From contig NZ_CP090978.1 in the NCBI RefSeq assembly GCF_021513275.1, positions 1,550,001 to 1,614,000 on the forward strand: a stretch of 64,000 nucleotides of DNA. The letters run 5' to 3'. Below the pieces are notes generated by a model that was given only the letters and a program-made list of their open reading frames with translations, did no database searches and had not been told where the DNA came from. Source of the stretch: Paenibacillus hexagrammi (GTDB taxonomy: Bacteria; Bacillota; Bacilli; Paenibacillales; NBRC-103111). The position numbers were made by a program, and so were the translations under genes. Below are positions 49,344 through 59,600 of the stretch, piece after piece. The first letter of the stretch is position 1, and each line of letters opens with the position of its first letter.

Positions 49344-51110
49344 ATGTTGAAGAAAACGATCTCTATTCGTTCATTGCTGTTGTCCGTGTTTTTGCTGCTC
49401 ATGATTTTCCCCTTAATCGTTGCCGTCATTACTTACAAGAAGGAGAACGAAGTTGCCCAGAAGCAGGTCAGCCAGTACATGCTTCAGACCGTCGAACAGA
49501 CACAAAGAGCACTGGATGCTAATCTGGCGGAGATCGATCGCTTGACATGGCCGCTTTTGTACCAGCAATCGCTCGATTTTCTTGATTATCCGCTTACAAC
49601 ACCTTACCAATTGTTTCAGGCCAACCAGAAGTTCAGGGAGATGGTCTATTTCTATTTGTTTCGAGGCAGGCTCGATCATATTCGTGATATATATTTGATT
49701 ACAGCGGATCACCAAATGCTTTCGACGAATACGGCGCTATACTCGTTTCAGCAAGTTGAGCAAGATCATTATCGATACATTGTGGATCAGGTAGAGGACA
49801 GCCCGTTGAAAATGAGCTGGTTTAGCGACAAATGGGCGATTTACCGCTCGCAGGAAGGATTTCAGACTCCTCTTCATCCTTCGGTTATGGCAGTGCGACG
49901 GCTGAACGACAGCAATACCTCCGAGCTGAGAGGCTATTTGTTTGTACAGCTGAACGACCGGTTCATTAGCGATAACGTCGGCGGAGTACGAATTGGCTCT
50001 ACAGGCTCTTTCATGCTTTCCGACGCGTCTGGGGAAGTCATTTATGAGCAGGACTCCCAACTTTTTCAAAACCCGGCCCTGTCGCAAGCAATCCGCAAGC
50101 TGCCGAAGCAGGGGCAAGGCATTCAGGTTGTCGATGCCAGATGGCTTCTCACCTATCATACTTCTCCGACGAGCGGATGGCAGATGACGGCCGCTGTTCC
50201 TCTCGAGGAGCTGCTTGTGCCGAATCAGCGGATCCTGCAATATTTGCTGATTATCGCCGGACTCGGAACGCTGATTTTTATCATCGTATCCGTATTACTG
50301 GCTACAGCTATCTCCAAGCCGGTCATTCATTTGGCCAGATTGATGTCTACGACTTCCATCGATAATTTGCATATGAGGGAGCCGGTCGGTTCGATCCGGG
50401 AGATTAGCATTTTGCAGCGAAATTTCAATCGGTTAAGAGACCGCATTCAACAATTGCTGCTCGATAACGAGCTCCAGCAGAAGGAGAAGCGGGACGCGCT
50501 TATGCAAGCGATGCAGATGCAGATTCAGCCGCACTTTTTGTACAACACGTTAGACACGATTTATTGGATGTCGAAGGAATATGAAGCGGCATCGATCAGT
50601 AAGCTGGTAACGGCGCTTGGCAGGTTCTTCAGGTTTACGCTGCATTCCGGCCAAGAATGGACAAGCATGAAGATGGAGCTGGATCATGTGGAGAATTATT
50701 TGCAGATCCAATCGTTCCGATATAAGGACAAGCTTGAATACGATATTCAGATGGACCCCTCGCTGAAGCATGTGTTTGTCATGCCGTTGATTTTGCAGCC
50801 GCTGGTAGAGAATGCGCTCGAGCACGGTATTGCGAAAATGTCAAAAGGAGGCAGAGTATCCATTACGGTTTGGAGAGAAGGCGACAAGGTTATTTTGTCC
50901 GTGTTTAATAGCGGAAGCGGCATTGATACCGAAAGAGCCAGAAAACTGCTGCAAAGCACGGACTCTGGTGAGCATGTCGGGATGAGAAATGTCGATCAGC
51001 GGATCAAGATGGCATTCGGCCCTCAGTATGGAATCCGGTTTGCTCCTTCGCAGGAAGACGGAGCGTTAGTGCTAGTCGATATTCCTTATCGCACGGAGGG
51101 AAGCCGATGA
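49344..51110 (+). CDS. YesM-type sensor histidine kinase
   Basis: 588 residues. Helices at about residues 11-31 and 291-313, extracellular sensor region between, HAMP, then His box QIQPHFLYNTLDTIYWMS (predicted phospho-His397; Gln-Pro replaces the usual Asn-Pro), N box LQPLVENALEHG, G1 NSGSGID, G2 HVGMRNVDQRI. The only close ATG is 49344, and its ribosome site is poor (purines about 18 bases upstream), so low translation is likely. The next gene starts inside its stop (ATGA), an SBP-like protein, which makes an HK-SBP-RR trio. Confidence 0.92.
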   Translation: MLKKTISIRSLLLSVFLLLMIFPLIVAVITYKKENEVAQKQVSQYMLQTVEQTQRALDANLAEIDRLTWPLLYQQSLDFLDYPLTTPYQLFQANQKFREMVYFYLFRGRLDHIRDIYLITADHQMLSTNTALYSFQQVEQDHYRYIVDQVEDSPLKMSWFSDKWAIYRSQEGFQTPLHPSVMAVRRLNDSNTSELRGYLFVQLNDRFISDNVGGVRIGSTGSFMLSDASGEVIYEQDSQLFQNPALSQAIRKLPKQGQGIQVVDARWLLTYHTSPTSGWQMTAAVPLEELLVPNQRILQYLLIIAGLGTLIFIIVSVLLATAISKPVIHLARLMSTTSIDNLHMREPVGSIREISILQRNFNRLRDRIQQLLLDNELQQKEKRDALMQAMQMQIQPHFLYNTLDTIYWMSKEYEAASISKLVTALGRFFRFTLHSGQEWTSMKMELDHVENYLQIQSFRYKDKLEYDIQMDPSLKHVFVMPLILQPLVENALEHGIAKMSKGGRVSITVWREGDKVILSVFNSGSGIDTERARKLLQSTDSGEHVGMRNVDQRIKMAFGPQYGIRFAPSQEDGALVLVDIPYRTEGSR

Positions 51111-52456
51111 AATCCTTGAAACTGAACATGTTGATGATGGTATCGTTTTCACTGCTGTTCCTATGGGCTCTTACGGGTTACGTGCTATTGAACCAAGATA
51201 TGATGGATGCTTCTAGCTCTCCTAAGCCTGCGGATACGGTTAAGGTTCTTGTCCGGACGGGGACGGAGTCTGCTGCGCTGCGTCAGATTGCTCTGCCTTT
51301 TGAGAAGGAGACAGGTGTGAAGGTGGAATTCATTGAAGTTGCCAGAGACAGCTATTTTACTGCAGTCGGCACACAGCTCTTTGCAGGCTCGAACACGTTT
51401 GACGTCGTTTTGATGCCGAGTACGTCGATTGCCCAATTTGCTTCTGCCAAAGCCATAATACCGCTGGACTCTTATTTGGAAGCAAGCGGCGACACCACCA
51501 AAGGCGGTTTGGATATCGACGATTTTTTCTCCGTCTACCGATATAACGGAAGCATTTACGCGCTGCCCACCGATATCAGCACCCATTTTCTATATTACCG
51601 TAAAGATTTAATCCCAACTCCCCCGGAGACCTGGGATGAGCTGTATGAGATGGCATCCCATTATTCTTCCCACGTGCAAAAGGATTCGCCTACACGCTGG
51701 GGGCTGGCGATGCCCGCGGTTGTCCCGGAGGAACGCGAGAAAATTTTTGATTCTATTCTCTGGTCGTTCGGCGGGGACATTATGGGGGATGACGGGCAGG
51801 TCCAGTTCGATTCCAAGGAGTCCATACGAAGCGGAGAGTACCTGGAGTCCTTGGTTCGCGATCAGCTTGTTCCAAGCGATCTGATGTCTTGGGATTTTTC
51901 TAGGACCCGTGATGGACTATTAAACGGAGATATTGCAATGGCGGCGCCTTATTGGAATTCGGCGTATCCGGCTATCAAGATGAGCCATTCATCTATCAAA
52001 AATAACATCGCCATTGCCCTGATTCCCGGCATTCGGGATCAAAGCGGCACGGTTCACAGAATGCCGTTTCAACACGGGTGGACGCTTGCGATTAATGCAA
52101 GCTCGACGAATCCTGCGGGCGCTTGGAGGTTTTTGGAGTTTGCCACAGGCAAGGAGGGCGGGATGATTTATGCCCGTAATGGCGGCATTCCGGCGAGACG
52201 ATCGATATTAAGCAGTCCTGCTTTCCGAGATCGGGAAGACTTTGCGCTAATTCTGGAGAGCATGAAGATGGCCAAGAGCGAGCCTTCGCTCATCTACTAT
52301 CCTGCGATGGTGAGCGTGGAGGAGGATGCGCTGGCCAAAATTATGACCTTGTTTGCGAGTCCGGCGGATGCCTTTCAGGAAGCGGCTGTGCAGCTTCGCA
52401 ATCTGTCAGCGCATATATCGATACAAAGTGTGAAAAGATCGGAGGAGAGTCCATGA
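51107..52456 (+). CDS. Membrane-anchored family-1 binding protein inside a sensor operon
   Basis: 449 residues of SBP family-1 type (VKVEFIEVARDSYFTAVGTQ, FDVVLMPSTSIAQF, GSIYALPTDISTHFLYYRKDLIP, DGLLNGDIAMAAPYWNSA, GGIPARRS). The N-terminus has one hydrophobic segment (about residues 8-29) but no lipobox Cys, so it is either secreted or held by an uncleaved anchor. It overlaps the kinase before it and the regulator after it, both by ATGA, while a separate lipobox SBP (53414) heads the importer. This strongly suggests a sensory partner of the kinase, as with XylFII in the XylFII-LytS-YesN type systems (family knowledge). Ligand unknown. Confidence 0.88.
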   Translation: MKSLKLNMLMMVSFSLLFLWALTGYVLLNQDMMDASSSPKPADTVKVLVRTGTESAALRQIALPFEKETGVKVEFIEVARDSYFTAVGTQLFAGSNTFDVVLMPSTSIAQFASAKAIIPLDSYLEASGDTTKGGLDIDDFFSVYRYNGSIYALPTDISTHFLYYRKDLIPTPPETWDELYEMASHYSSHVQKDSPTRWGLAMPAVVPEEREKIFDSILWSFGGDIMGDDGQVQFDSKESIRSGEYLESLVRDQLVPSDLMSWDFSRTRDGLLNGDIAMAAPYWNSAYPAIKMSHSSIKNNIAIALIPGIRDQSGTVHRMPFQHGWTLAINASSTNPAGAWRFLEFATGKEGGMIYARNGGIPARRSILSSPAFRDREDFALILESMKMAKSEPSLIYYPAMVSVEEDALAKIMTLFASPADAFQEAAVQLRNLSAHISIQSVKRSEESP

Positions 52457-53280
52457 GTGCACGAACCTATAGGGCTATTATTATTGATGACGAGGCTTGG
52501 ATTCGGGATGGTCTTAGTAAGCATATTGGCTGGGAGCGGCTTGGCATCGAGTTGGTCCAAATTTTTGAAGATGGGCAGGACGCCTTGTCGTTTCTCTTAG
52601 AGAATCCGGTGCATATTGTGCTGTCCGACATCCGCATGCCGAATATGACTGGCTTGGAGCTGGTCGCAACCGTGCGTGAGGAGGCCAAGCAGCGCAAGCA
52701 TTTGTCCGATATGAAGGTCATTTTTCTAAGCGGATTCGGCGATTTCAAATATGCGCAGGAGGCGCTGCGCTTGGGGGCTGTCGATTATCTGCTGAAGCCT
52801 ACGGATGTCGAAGAAATCGAGGAAGCGCTGGCCAAGGCGGCGGCTTTGGTGGGGAACACCAACGACATAACCAATAATCGCACCAGTACCAGTATGAGCA
52901 GCACCAACACCAACGGTACGAGCAGCTTAGAGATCGCCGATCTCATAGAAGAACCAGCTTCATATCTGATCAAAAAAGCGCTTGGCATGATGGCGGCCAC
53001 ATTCACGGAGGATATCCATCTCTCCGAAATTGCCGATGAGCTGTGTGTAACGCCCAATTATCTAAGCCGTCTGTTCCGGCAGGAAACCGGCAAATCCTTC
53101 AGCGATTTGCTATCCGATCTGCGGATGGAAAAAGCAACGGAGCTGCTCCGTACGAGCACACTCAAAATTTACCAGATCGGCGACGCGGTTGGCTATCCGA
53201 ATGCGCGTTATTTCAGCGAATGGTTCCAGAAACAGACAGGCATGTCTCCGGGGGATTACCGTAAGCAGCATGTCTTGTAA
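52453..53280 (+). CDS. YesN-type response regulator, short form
   Basis: 275 residues: receiver domain with DDE at 12-14 and phospho-acceptor Asp59 in LSDIRMPNMTG, then a low-complexity linker rich in Asn, Thr and Ser (about residues 136-158), then the AraC double helix-turn-helix (about 170-275; IHLSEIADELCVTPNYLSRLF, IYQIGDAVGYPNARYFSEWF). It overlaps the preceding gene by ATGA. It likely switches on the importer and GH92 genes downstream. Confidence 0.93.
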   Translation: MSARTYRAIIIDDEAWIRDGLSKHIGWERLGIELVQIFEDGQDALSFLLENPVHIVLSDIRMPNMTGLELVATVREEAKQRKHLSDMKVIFLSGFGDFKYAQEALRLGAVDYLLKPTDVEEIEEALAKAAALVGNTNDITNNRTSTSMSSTNTNGTSSLEIADLIEEPASYLIKKALGMMAATFTEDIHLSEIADELCVTPNYLSRLFRQETGKSFSDLLSDLRMEKATELLRTSTLKIYQIGDAVGYPNARYFSEWFQKQTGMSPGDYRKQHVL

Positions 53281-53359
53281 GACAATCCGCACGAAAGAAG
53301 GATAGAAAAACGGAAGAAAAGATAGGTTTACCTCGTTAAATTGCCCCGGTCCTTTCAGC

Positions 53360-53385
53360 TACAATCGAATTGTAAAGCGGTTACA
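53360..53385 (+). promoter_or_regulatory. -10 box and LacI-type operator before importer operon
   Basis: TACAAT (53360-53365) is followed by TGTAAAGCGGTTACA (53371-53385), whose half-sites TGTAA/TTACA are a perfect inverted repeat, with a 5-base centre where the classical cre has 4. It would cover the transcription start. The -35 is unclear (TTAAAT at 53336 with an 18-base spacer). Confidence 0.5.
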
Positions 53386-53413
53386 AGTTCGATAGAGCGA
53401 AAGGGGTAGTAAT

Positions 53414-54772
53414 GTGAAACGTCAACTTACAGTATTGGTCTCAATTGTCACCCTCACGAGTTTGGTTTTATCCGCATGCGGAAGCTCCACGTCAGCTCCG
53501 CCCGCCAGTGAAACACAAGCGCCCGGCACACCTGCGCCTGCGCAGAGCACACAAGCTCCAGCTGAGACAGCGAAGCCCGCTGCGGGCAGCGGCAAGGTAG
53601 AAATCTTCAGCTGGTGGACGGGAGCCGGCGAAGAGGCTGGCTTGCAGGGCTTGATCAAGCTGTTCAAGGAGAAGCATCCGGACATCGAAGTCATTAACGC
53701 AGCTGTGGCAGGGGGAGCAGGAACGAACGCCAAAGCCGTACTGGCCAGCCGCATGCAGGGCGGCGACCCGCCTTCCGCATTCCAGGTGCATGGTGGCGCG
53801 GAGCTGAATACAGGCTGGGTAGCGGCAGGCAAAGTCAGCCCGCTTAACGACTTGTATGATCAAGAAGGCTGGAAGGATAAGTTTCCGAAGGACCTGATCG
53901 ATATGGTCAGCAAGGACGGCAATATATATTCCGTTCCGGTCAATATTCACCGGGGGAACGTGATTTTCTACAACAAGAAGCTGTTTGACAGCAACAATGT
54001 GAAAGCCCCGACGACTTTTGATGAATTCTTCGCGGCGGCCGATGCCCTCAAGGCGAAAGGCGTTACGCCTCTGGCGCTCGGTGATAAGGAGCCGTGGGCG
54101 GCGACGATGTTGTTTGAAGATGTGCTGCTAGGCAAGCTTGGACCAGATGATTATAACAAGCTGTGGACGGGTGAGCTTCCGTTTGACGATGCGAAAGTGA
54201 AGGAATCGCTGGAGATTTTCAAGAAAATGCTGACCTACGTCAATAAAGATCACGCTGCCCGTAACTGGCAGGATGCCGCACAGCTGGTTGCCAAAGGGGA
54301 AGCGGCGATGAACGTAATGGGAGATTGGGCGAAAGGCTACTTCACGACCGATCTGAAGCTCAAGCCGAATGAAGATTTCGGCTGGGTGACGACGCCGAAT
54401 ACGAACGGAGACTTCATGGTTATCACCGATACTTTCGCCCTGCCTAAGGATTCCAAGGATCAAGCAAGTGCAAAAGAATGGCTCAAGGTGCTGGGCTCAG
54501 TGGAAGGCCAGGACGTGTTCAACCCGCTTAAGGGCTCGATTCCTGCGCGCATTGATGCAGATCCGTCCAAATATGACGTATATGGCAAGGCAACGATTGA
54601 AGACTTTAAAAAGAGCAAGCTGACGCCAAGCTTGGCGCACGGCTCCGCAGCAATTGAGGGCTTTGCAACGCAAACGAACCAAATTATCAACATTTTTGTT
54701 ACACAGGGCAATGTGGATCAGGCTTTGAAATCGCTGAAACAAGCTGCAGATGCGAACGGCATTAAAAAATAA
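53414..54772 (+). CDS. Extracellular sugar-binding lipoprotein (SBP family 1)
   Basis: 452 residues; lipobox LSAC (Cys22), long Pro/Ala/Thr tether, then a family-1 binding protein (VEIFSWWTGAGEEAGLQGLIKLF, GGDPPSAFQVHGGAEL, GDWAKGYFTTD, GSIPARIDADPSKYDVY). GTG 53414 is the start, after aaagggg; the overlapping ATG is followed at once by a stop. It heads an importer operon ending with a GH92 alpha-mannosidase, so mannose-containing oligosaccharides are a likely ligand by context. Confidence 0.92.
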   Translation: MKRQLTVLVSIVTLTSLVLSACGSSTSAPPASETQAPGTPAPAQSTQAPAETAKPAAGSGKVEIFSWWTGAGEEAGLQGLIKLFKEKHPDIEVINAAVAGGAGTNAKAVLASRMQGGDPPSAFQVHGGAELNTGWVAAGKVSPLNDLYDQEGWKDKFPKDLIDMVSKDGNIYSVPVNIHRGNVIFYNKKLFDSNNVKAPTTFDEFFAAADALKAKGVTPLALGDKEPWAATMLFEDVLLGKLGPDDYNKLWTGELPFDDAKVKESLEIFKKMLTYVNKDHAARNWQDAAQLVAKGEAAMNVMGDWAKGYFTTDLKLKPNEDFGWVTTPNTNGDFMVITDTFALPKDSKDQASAKEWLKVLGSVEGQDVFNPLKGSIPARIDADPSKYDVYGKATIEDFKKSKLTPSLAHGSAAIEGFATQTNQIINIFVTQGNVDQALKSLKQAADANGIKK

Positions 54773-54780
54773 GAGAGAGG

Positions 54781-54808
54781 GGTCAGCTGGCGGGCTCGTC
54801 ATCTGGCC
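54781..54808 (+). other. Intercistronic stem-loop
   Basis: GGTCAG (54781-54786) pairs with CTGGCC (54803-54808) with five further inner pairs. It lies between the binding protein and permease genes, as in the operon at 24058. No strong T run follows, so partial termination or mRNA protection is likely. Confidence 0.55.
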
Positions 54809-54831
54809 CTGTTTGTCAGGAGTGTGAGAGT

Positions 54832-55814
54832 ATGAATGCGTCCCGTACCTCCGGCGAGCTGCAGCATCAGGTCCAAGCGGCAGTTCCCGTCAAACGCAGC
54901 GCTTGGAAAGCGGAACGATGGATTCCCATCCTGATGCTGCTGCCGTCCGTCTTATTAATCGGCATTTTTGTTTACGGTTTCATTGCCTGGACCGGATTTG
55001 TCTCGCTTACCGCCTGGAAGACGATGGTCAAGAACCTCAGCTTCGTAGGACTTAGCAATTATGTGCTGCTGTTTCAGGATTTTCGATTTCAATCGGATAT
55101 CCGCAACACCTTGATGTTTACGATTCTGTTTATCCTCATCACGATGCTGATCGGCATGTTCCTAGCGCTGATGGTAGACCGTAAAGTGAAGGGCGAGACG
55201 CTATTCCGCAATGTGTTTATTTTCCCGATGGCTTTATCGTTCATCGTAACGGGGGTTGTGTGGCAGTGGATTCTTAACCCGACTACCGGAGTCAACCTGA
55301 TTATGAAATCGATGGGGATCGAGAACACGCCACAGTGGTATGTGAGCACGGACATTGTGCCCAGCATCCCATGGGGACAAACGCAGTTTGATTACCGCTG
55401 GCCATCATCGCCGTTGCCATTGCAGCCGTGTGGCAAATGTCAGGCTTCGCGATGGCGATGTATTTGGCCGGACTTCGCAGCATCTCGGACGACCTGCGGG
55501 AAGCTGCAAGAGTCGACGGCGCGACGGAGTGGCAGCTGATCCGCAAGGTCATCATCCCGCAGCTGCGGCCGATTTCCATGAGTTTGATCATTATTTTGGC
55601 GCACATCTCGCTGAAAATCTTCGATCTGATCTATGCCATGACCGGACCGGGTGCGATGTTCGTAACCGACGTCCCCGGTGTGTACATGTTCGAAACGACC
55701 TTCCGAGGCAATAACTATGCGCAGGGAGCGAGCATCTCCATCATCATGTTGATCATGGTATCCTTATTCATCGTGCCTTATCTGGTCTCCAGCATGCGAA
55801 AGGAGAAGATGTGA
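54832..55814 (+). CDS. ABC sugar importer permease (MalF type), frameshifted
   Basis: Starts with a soluble N-terminus, then LPSVLLIGIFVYGFIAWTGF and about six membrane segments; EAA loop REAARVDGATEWQLIRKVIIPQLRP. As read the frame is lost after WGQTQF at about 55390 and stops at 55539, while the rest of the protein is open from there to 55814 in the -1 frame. One extra base near TTTG at 55387-55390 restores QFGLPLAIIAVAIAAVWQMSG, a typical stretch, and gives about 327 residues. Unlike most breaks in this window it is not in a long homopolymer. Followed after one base by the partner permease. Confidence 0.86.
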
Positions 55815-55815
55815 C

Positions 55816-56637
55816 ATGACCTTACAGCGCTTCAACCGCTCTCTGCTCTACGTGCTCCTGGTCGTACTGGCCATCGTCTATCTGATCCCGGTCTACGTGC
55901 TGATCGTGACCAGCGTGAAAGACTTAAGCGAAGTAACGATCGATCGAATGTGGGAGCTTCCCAGCCATCTCAGCTTTTATGGGTACAAGGAAGCGTTCCA
56001 TAAGCTGATTCCGAACTTAACGAACAGCTTTTTGCTGGCTGTGCCCGCTACGCTGTTATCAGCGCTGCTCGGCTCGATGAACGGATACATTTTGTCCAAA
56101 TGGCAGTTCCGAGGCTCCCATGTCTTGTTCACCTGCATGCTGTTCGGGATGTTTATCCCGTACCAAAGCATCCTGATTCCGCTGATTCAATTTTTGCAAT
56201 CCATTCATCTGTATAATTCCATTCCGGGACTGATTCTGGTGCACGTAGCCTACGGACTCCCGATTTGCACGCTGATGTTCCGCAACTTCTATGTCGGCGT
56301 GCCTGCGGAAGTGCTCGAGGCGGCTAAGATTGACGGGAACGGCTTCTTCGGCATTTACCGCCATGTCATTCTGCCTTTATCCGTAACCGGGTTTGTCGTG
56401 GTTGCGATTTGGCAGTTCACCAGCGTGTGGAACGAATTTTTGTTTGCTGTGACGCTTACGACCCAGAAGCAGCAGCCGATTATGGTGGCCTTGCAAAATT
56501 TGTCCGGCAGCCAAATCGTACAGTGGAACGTGCAGATGGCCGGCGCGCTGATGGCTGCATTTCCGACACTGCTTATTTATATCTCGCTCAGCCGTTTTTT
56601 CATCCGAGGTCTGTTGGCGGGTTCAATCAAAGGTTAA
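55816..56637 (+). CDS. ABC sugar importer permease (MalG type)
   Basis: 273 residues, about six membrane segments, EAA loop LEAAKIDGNGFFGIYRHVILP and the usual tail FFIRGLLAGSIKG. It pairs with the upstream permease and SBP 53414; the ATPase must be supplied from elsewhere. The GH92 gene starts 26 bases after its stop, so it is in the same operon. Confidence 0.93.
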   Translation: MTLQRFNRSLLYVLLVVLAIVYLIPVYVLIVTSVKDLSEVTIDRMWELPSHLSFYGYKEAFHKLIPNLTNSFLLAVPATLLSALLGSMNGYILSKWQFRGSHVLFTCMLFGMFIPYQSILIPLIQFLQSIHLYNSIPGLILVHVAYGLPICTLMFRNFYVGVPAEVLEAAKIDGNGFFGIYRHVILPLSVTGFVVVAIWQFTSVWNEFLFAVTLTTQKQQPIMVALQNLSGSQIVQWNVQMAGALMAAFPTLLIYISLSRFFIRGLLAGSIKG

Positions 56638-56663
56638 ATGAGGAAACTAGGAGGAATGCACGA

Positions 56664-59600
56664 GTGAAACACAGATGGGCTGTAAAATCAATGTCCATGG
56701 TATCCTGCTCCGCTTTACTCGCCGGCGTGCTGTCTGCGCCACTGACTCAAATCGCTTATGCCGATACGGCTCCGGCGGCGACAAGCTTTTTTTACCTCTT
56801 TCGAGGCTGGGGATACGCCGCCAACATGGGTCAACACAACGGAAACAGATAGCTCAGGCGCAAAGATGACGTCCGGAGTCGACGGGAATATCCCCTTTCA
56901 GGGAATTCCAGGCAATGTGTCCGATAAGGTTGTTCAAGTAACGGCACGCGGGGAAAATACGCCCAATGAGATTGCCATCAACTTGACAGATGCGAATACG
57001 AACTCCAAGTGGCTGGATTTTAATAAAACGAGCTGGGCGCAGTTTAAGTTCGATCAGCCTAGAACCATTGTCAAGTATGCGCTAACCTCGGCGAATGATG
57101 CGGCAGGCCGTGATCCTAAGAACTGGACCCTGCAGGGCTCGAATAACGGTACGGATTGGACCGTGCTGGATACGAGAACGAACCAATCCTTCAGCGGCAG
57201 GTTTGCCACGAATGTGTATGATTTTGCGAACACGACAGCTTATTTGTATTACAAGCTCGATATTACTTTAAACAACGGAGAGAATATCATTCAGCTGGCT
57301 GAAGTTCAGTTGTCCGACGGCATTGAGCTGCCTCCTCCTCCGCCTGCGGATATGAAGTCGGATGTATCAAGTGGCCCTACTGGCTTATATGCTGCCAAAA
57401 ACGGGGTTGGCTGGAGCGGTCTTAAGGCAATGACTCTTGCAGGGAGGAATTTGACCAGCGGCAGAACCTATTCTTATAACAAAATCTATGATGTCGATGT
57501 TAACGTTACTCCCGATACGGAGCTGTCTTATTACATAGCCCCGCAGTTCACAAGTACAACGGAAACCGATTATACGAGCACGTATTCCGCGGTCGACTTG
57601 GCATTCTCGGATGGTACGTACCTCCACGATCTGGGAGCTAAGGATCAGCATGGCTTCAAGCTGGACCCTGCTTCCCAAGGCGAGTCCAAGTCTTTGTACA
57701 ACAATCAATGGAATTATATCAAATCCCGAATCGGTGAAGTAGCAGCGGGTAAAACGATCAAACGCATCCTGCTCGCCTACGATAATCCGTTTGCGGAAGC
57801 AGGAGCGGCGTTCAAAGCAACTGTAGATGATATTCGAATCGATGGAAGCCCTGCTTCTGGGATGCATGACAGACTTTCAGATTACGTGAACATCTTGCGG
57901 GGGACACAGTCTAACGGCGCCTTCTCCAGAGGAAATAACGTACCGGCCGTGGCCGTGCCGCATGGCTTCAATTTCTGGGCGCCGATGACGGATGCGGGCT
58001 CCGGGTCTTGGATCTATACCTACAACGAGAGGAATACGGCGAACAACCTGCCTGTGATTCAAGCCTTTGCCTTGAACCACGAGCCCAGCCCATGGATGGG
58101 CGATCGGCAGACCTTCCAGGTGATGCCTTCCAATGCAGTTGGAGTTCCAAGTGCCAATCGTACGGACCGCCAGCTGGAATTCCGTCATTCGAACGAGATC
58201 GCCAAGGCCCATTATTACGGCGTTACGTTTGAGAATGGAATGAAAACAGAATTTACACCTACCGATCATGCGGCGATGTTCCGTTTTACGTTTACAGGCA
58301 ATGAATCCAACCTGATCTTCGACAATCAGAGCAACAGCGGGGGCATTACGCTGAACGCCGACGGCACCATACAAGGCTATTCGGATCAAAAGAGCGGAAA
58401 CTCCAACGGCGCCACGCGAATGTTCTTTTATGCGACCTTCGACAAGCCGGTAACAGCCAGCGGCAATCCGTCCAAGAACGGCGGCGGCTCGAACGTGTCC
58501 CGTTACTACAAATTTGATACGACTCAGGATAAAGTCGTGAACATGAAGATCGCTACGTCGCTGATCGGCGTCGATCAGGCGAAGAAAAATCTCGAGCAGG
58601 AAATTTCCGCAGCTGATACGTTTGATACCGTGAAGGAACGGGCGCAGATGAAGTGGGATCAACTGTTGGGAACCATTCAAGTAGAAGGAGCGACAGAGGA
58701 TCAGCTGGTAACGTTGTACTCCAATATGTACCGGTTGTTCTTGTATCCGAACTCCGCATCCGAGAATACGGGTACGCTTGAGGCGCCTGTGTATAAGCAT
58801 GCGGATCAGACTCCGCTTACAACTTGCTCTACCAGTACGGCTACTCAAACCTGTGCGAAAGTTGTAGACGGAAAGTCTTACGTGAACAACGGGTTCTGGG
58901 ATACGTACCGGACGACCTGGCCGGCATACACTTTGCTGACGCCTACGATGACGGGAGAGCTGATTGACGGCTTCGTTCAGCAGTACAAGGATGGGGGCTG
59001 GATTTCCAGATGGTCGTCGCCGGGCTATGCCAACATCATGGTAGGCACCAGCGCGGATGTAGCTTTTGCGGATGCCTACTTGAAAGGTGTTACCAATTTT
59101 GATGTGAAAAGCTTCTATCAAGCCGCCCTTAAGGATGCTTCAGTGAACCCGCCTAATGGCAACGTAGGCCGTAAAGGGATGAATACTTCTGTATTCAAAG
59201 GATACACCAGCTACAGCGATACCGGCGAAGCGATGTCCTGGGCGATGGATGGCTATATCAACGACTTTGGAATTGCCAATCTGGCCAAAGCGTTGGCTGA
59301 TAAACAGGATAGCACCGACCCTTATACCAACAATTACGCAGCCGATTACGAGTATTACATCAACCGCGCGCAAAACTATGTCCATATGTTCAACCCGAAT
59401 ATCGGCTTCTTCAATGGACGTGATGCAGACGGCGGATGGCATAACACGCCAGATACCTTTAACCCTCTTAACTGGGGCGGCGGCTCCGGCGATTACACAG
59501 AAACCAATGCCTGGAACATGGCCTTCCATGTGCCGCATGACGGTCAGGGCCTAGCGAATTTATACGGCGGCAAAGAGCAGCTGGCAAATAAGCTGGATGA

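Noticed and set aside
57877-59121. 414-codon open frame on the minus strand inside the GH92 gene
   Set aside because: Composition rich in Arg, Ile and His and fully antiparallel to the conserved GH92 catalytic domain; a shadow of codon use.
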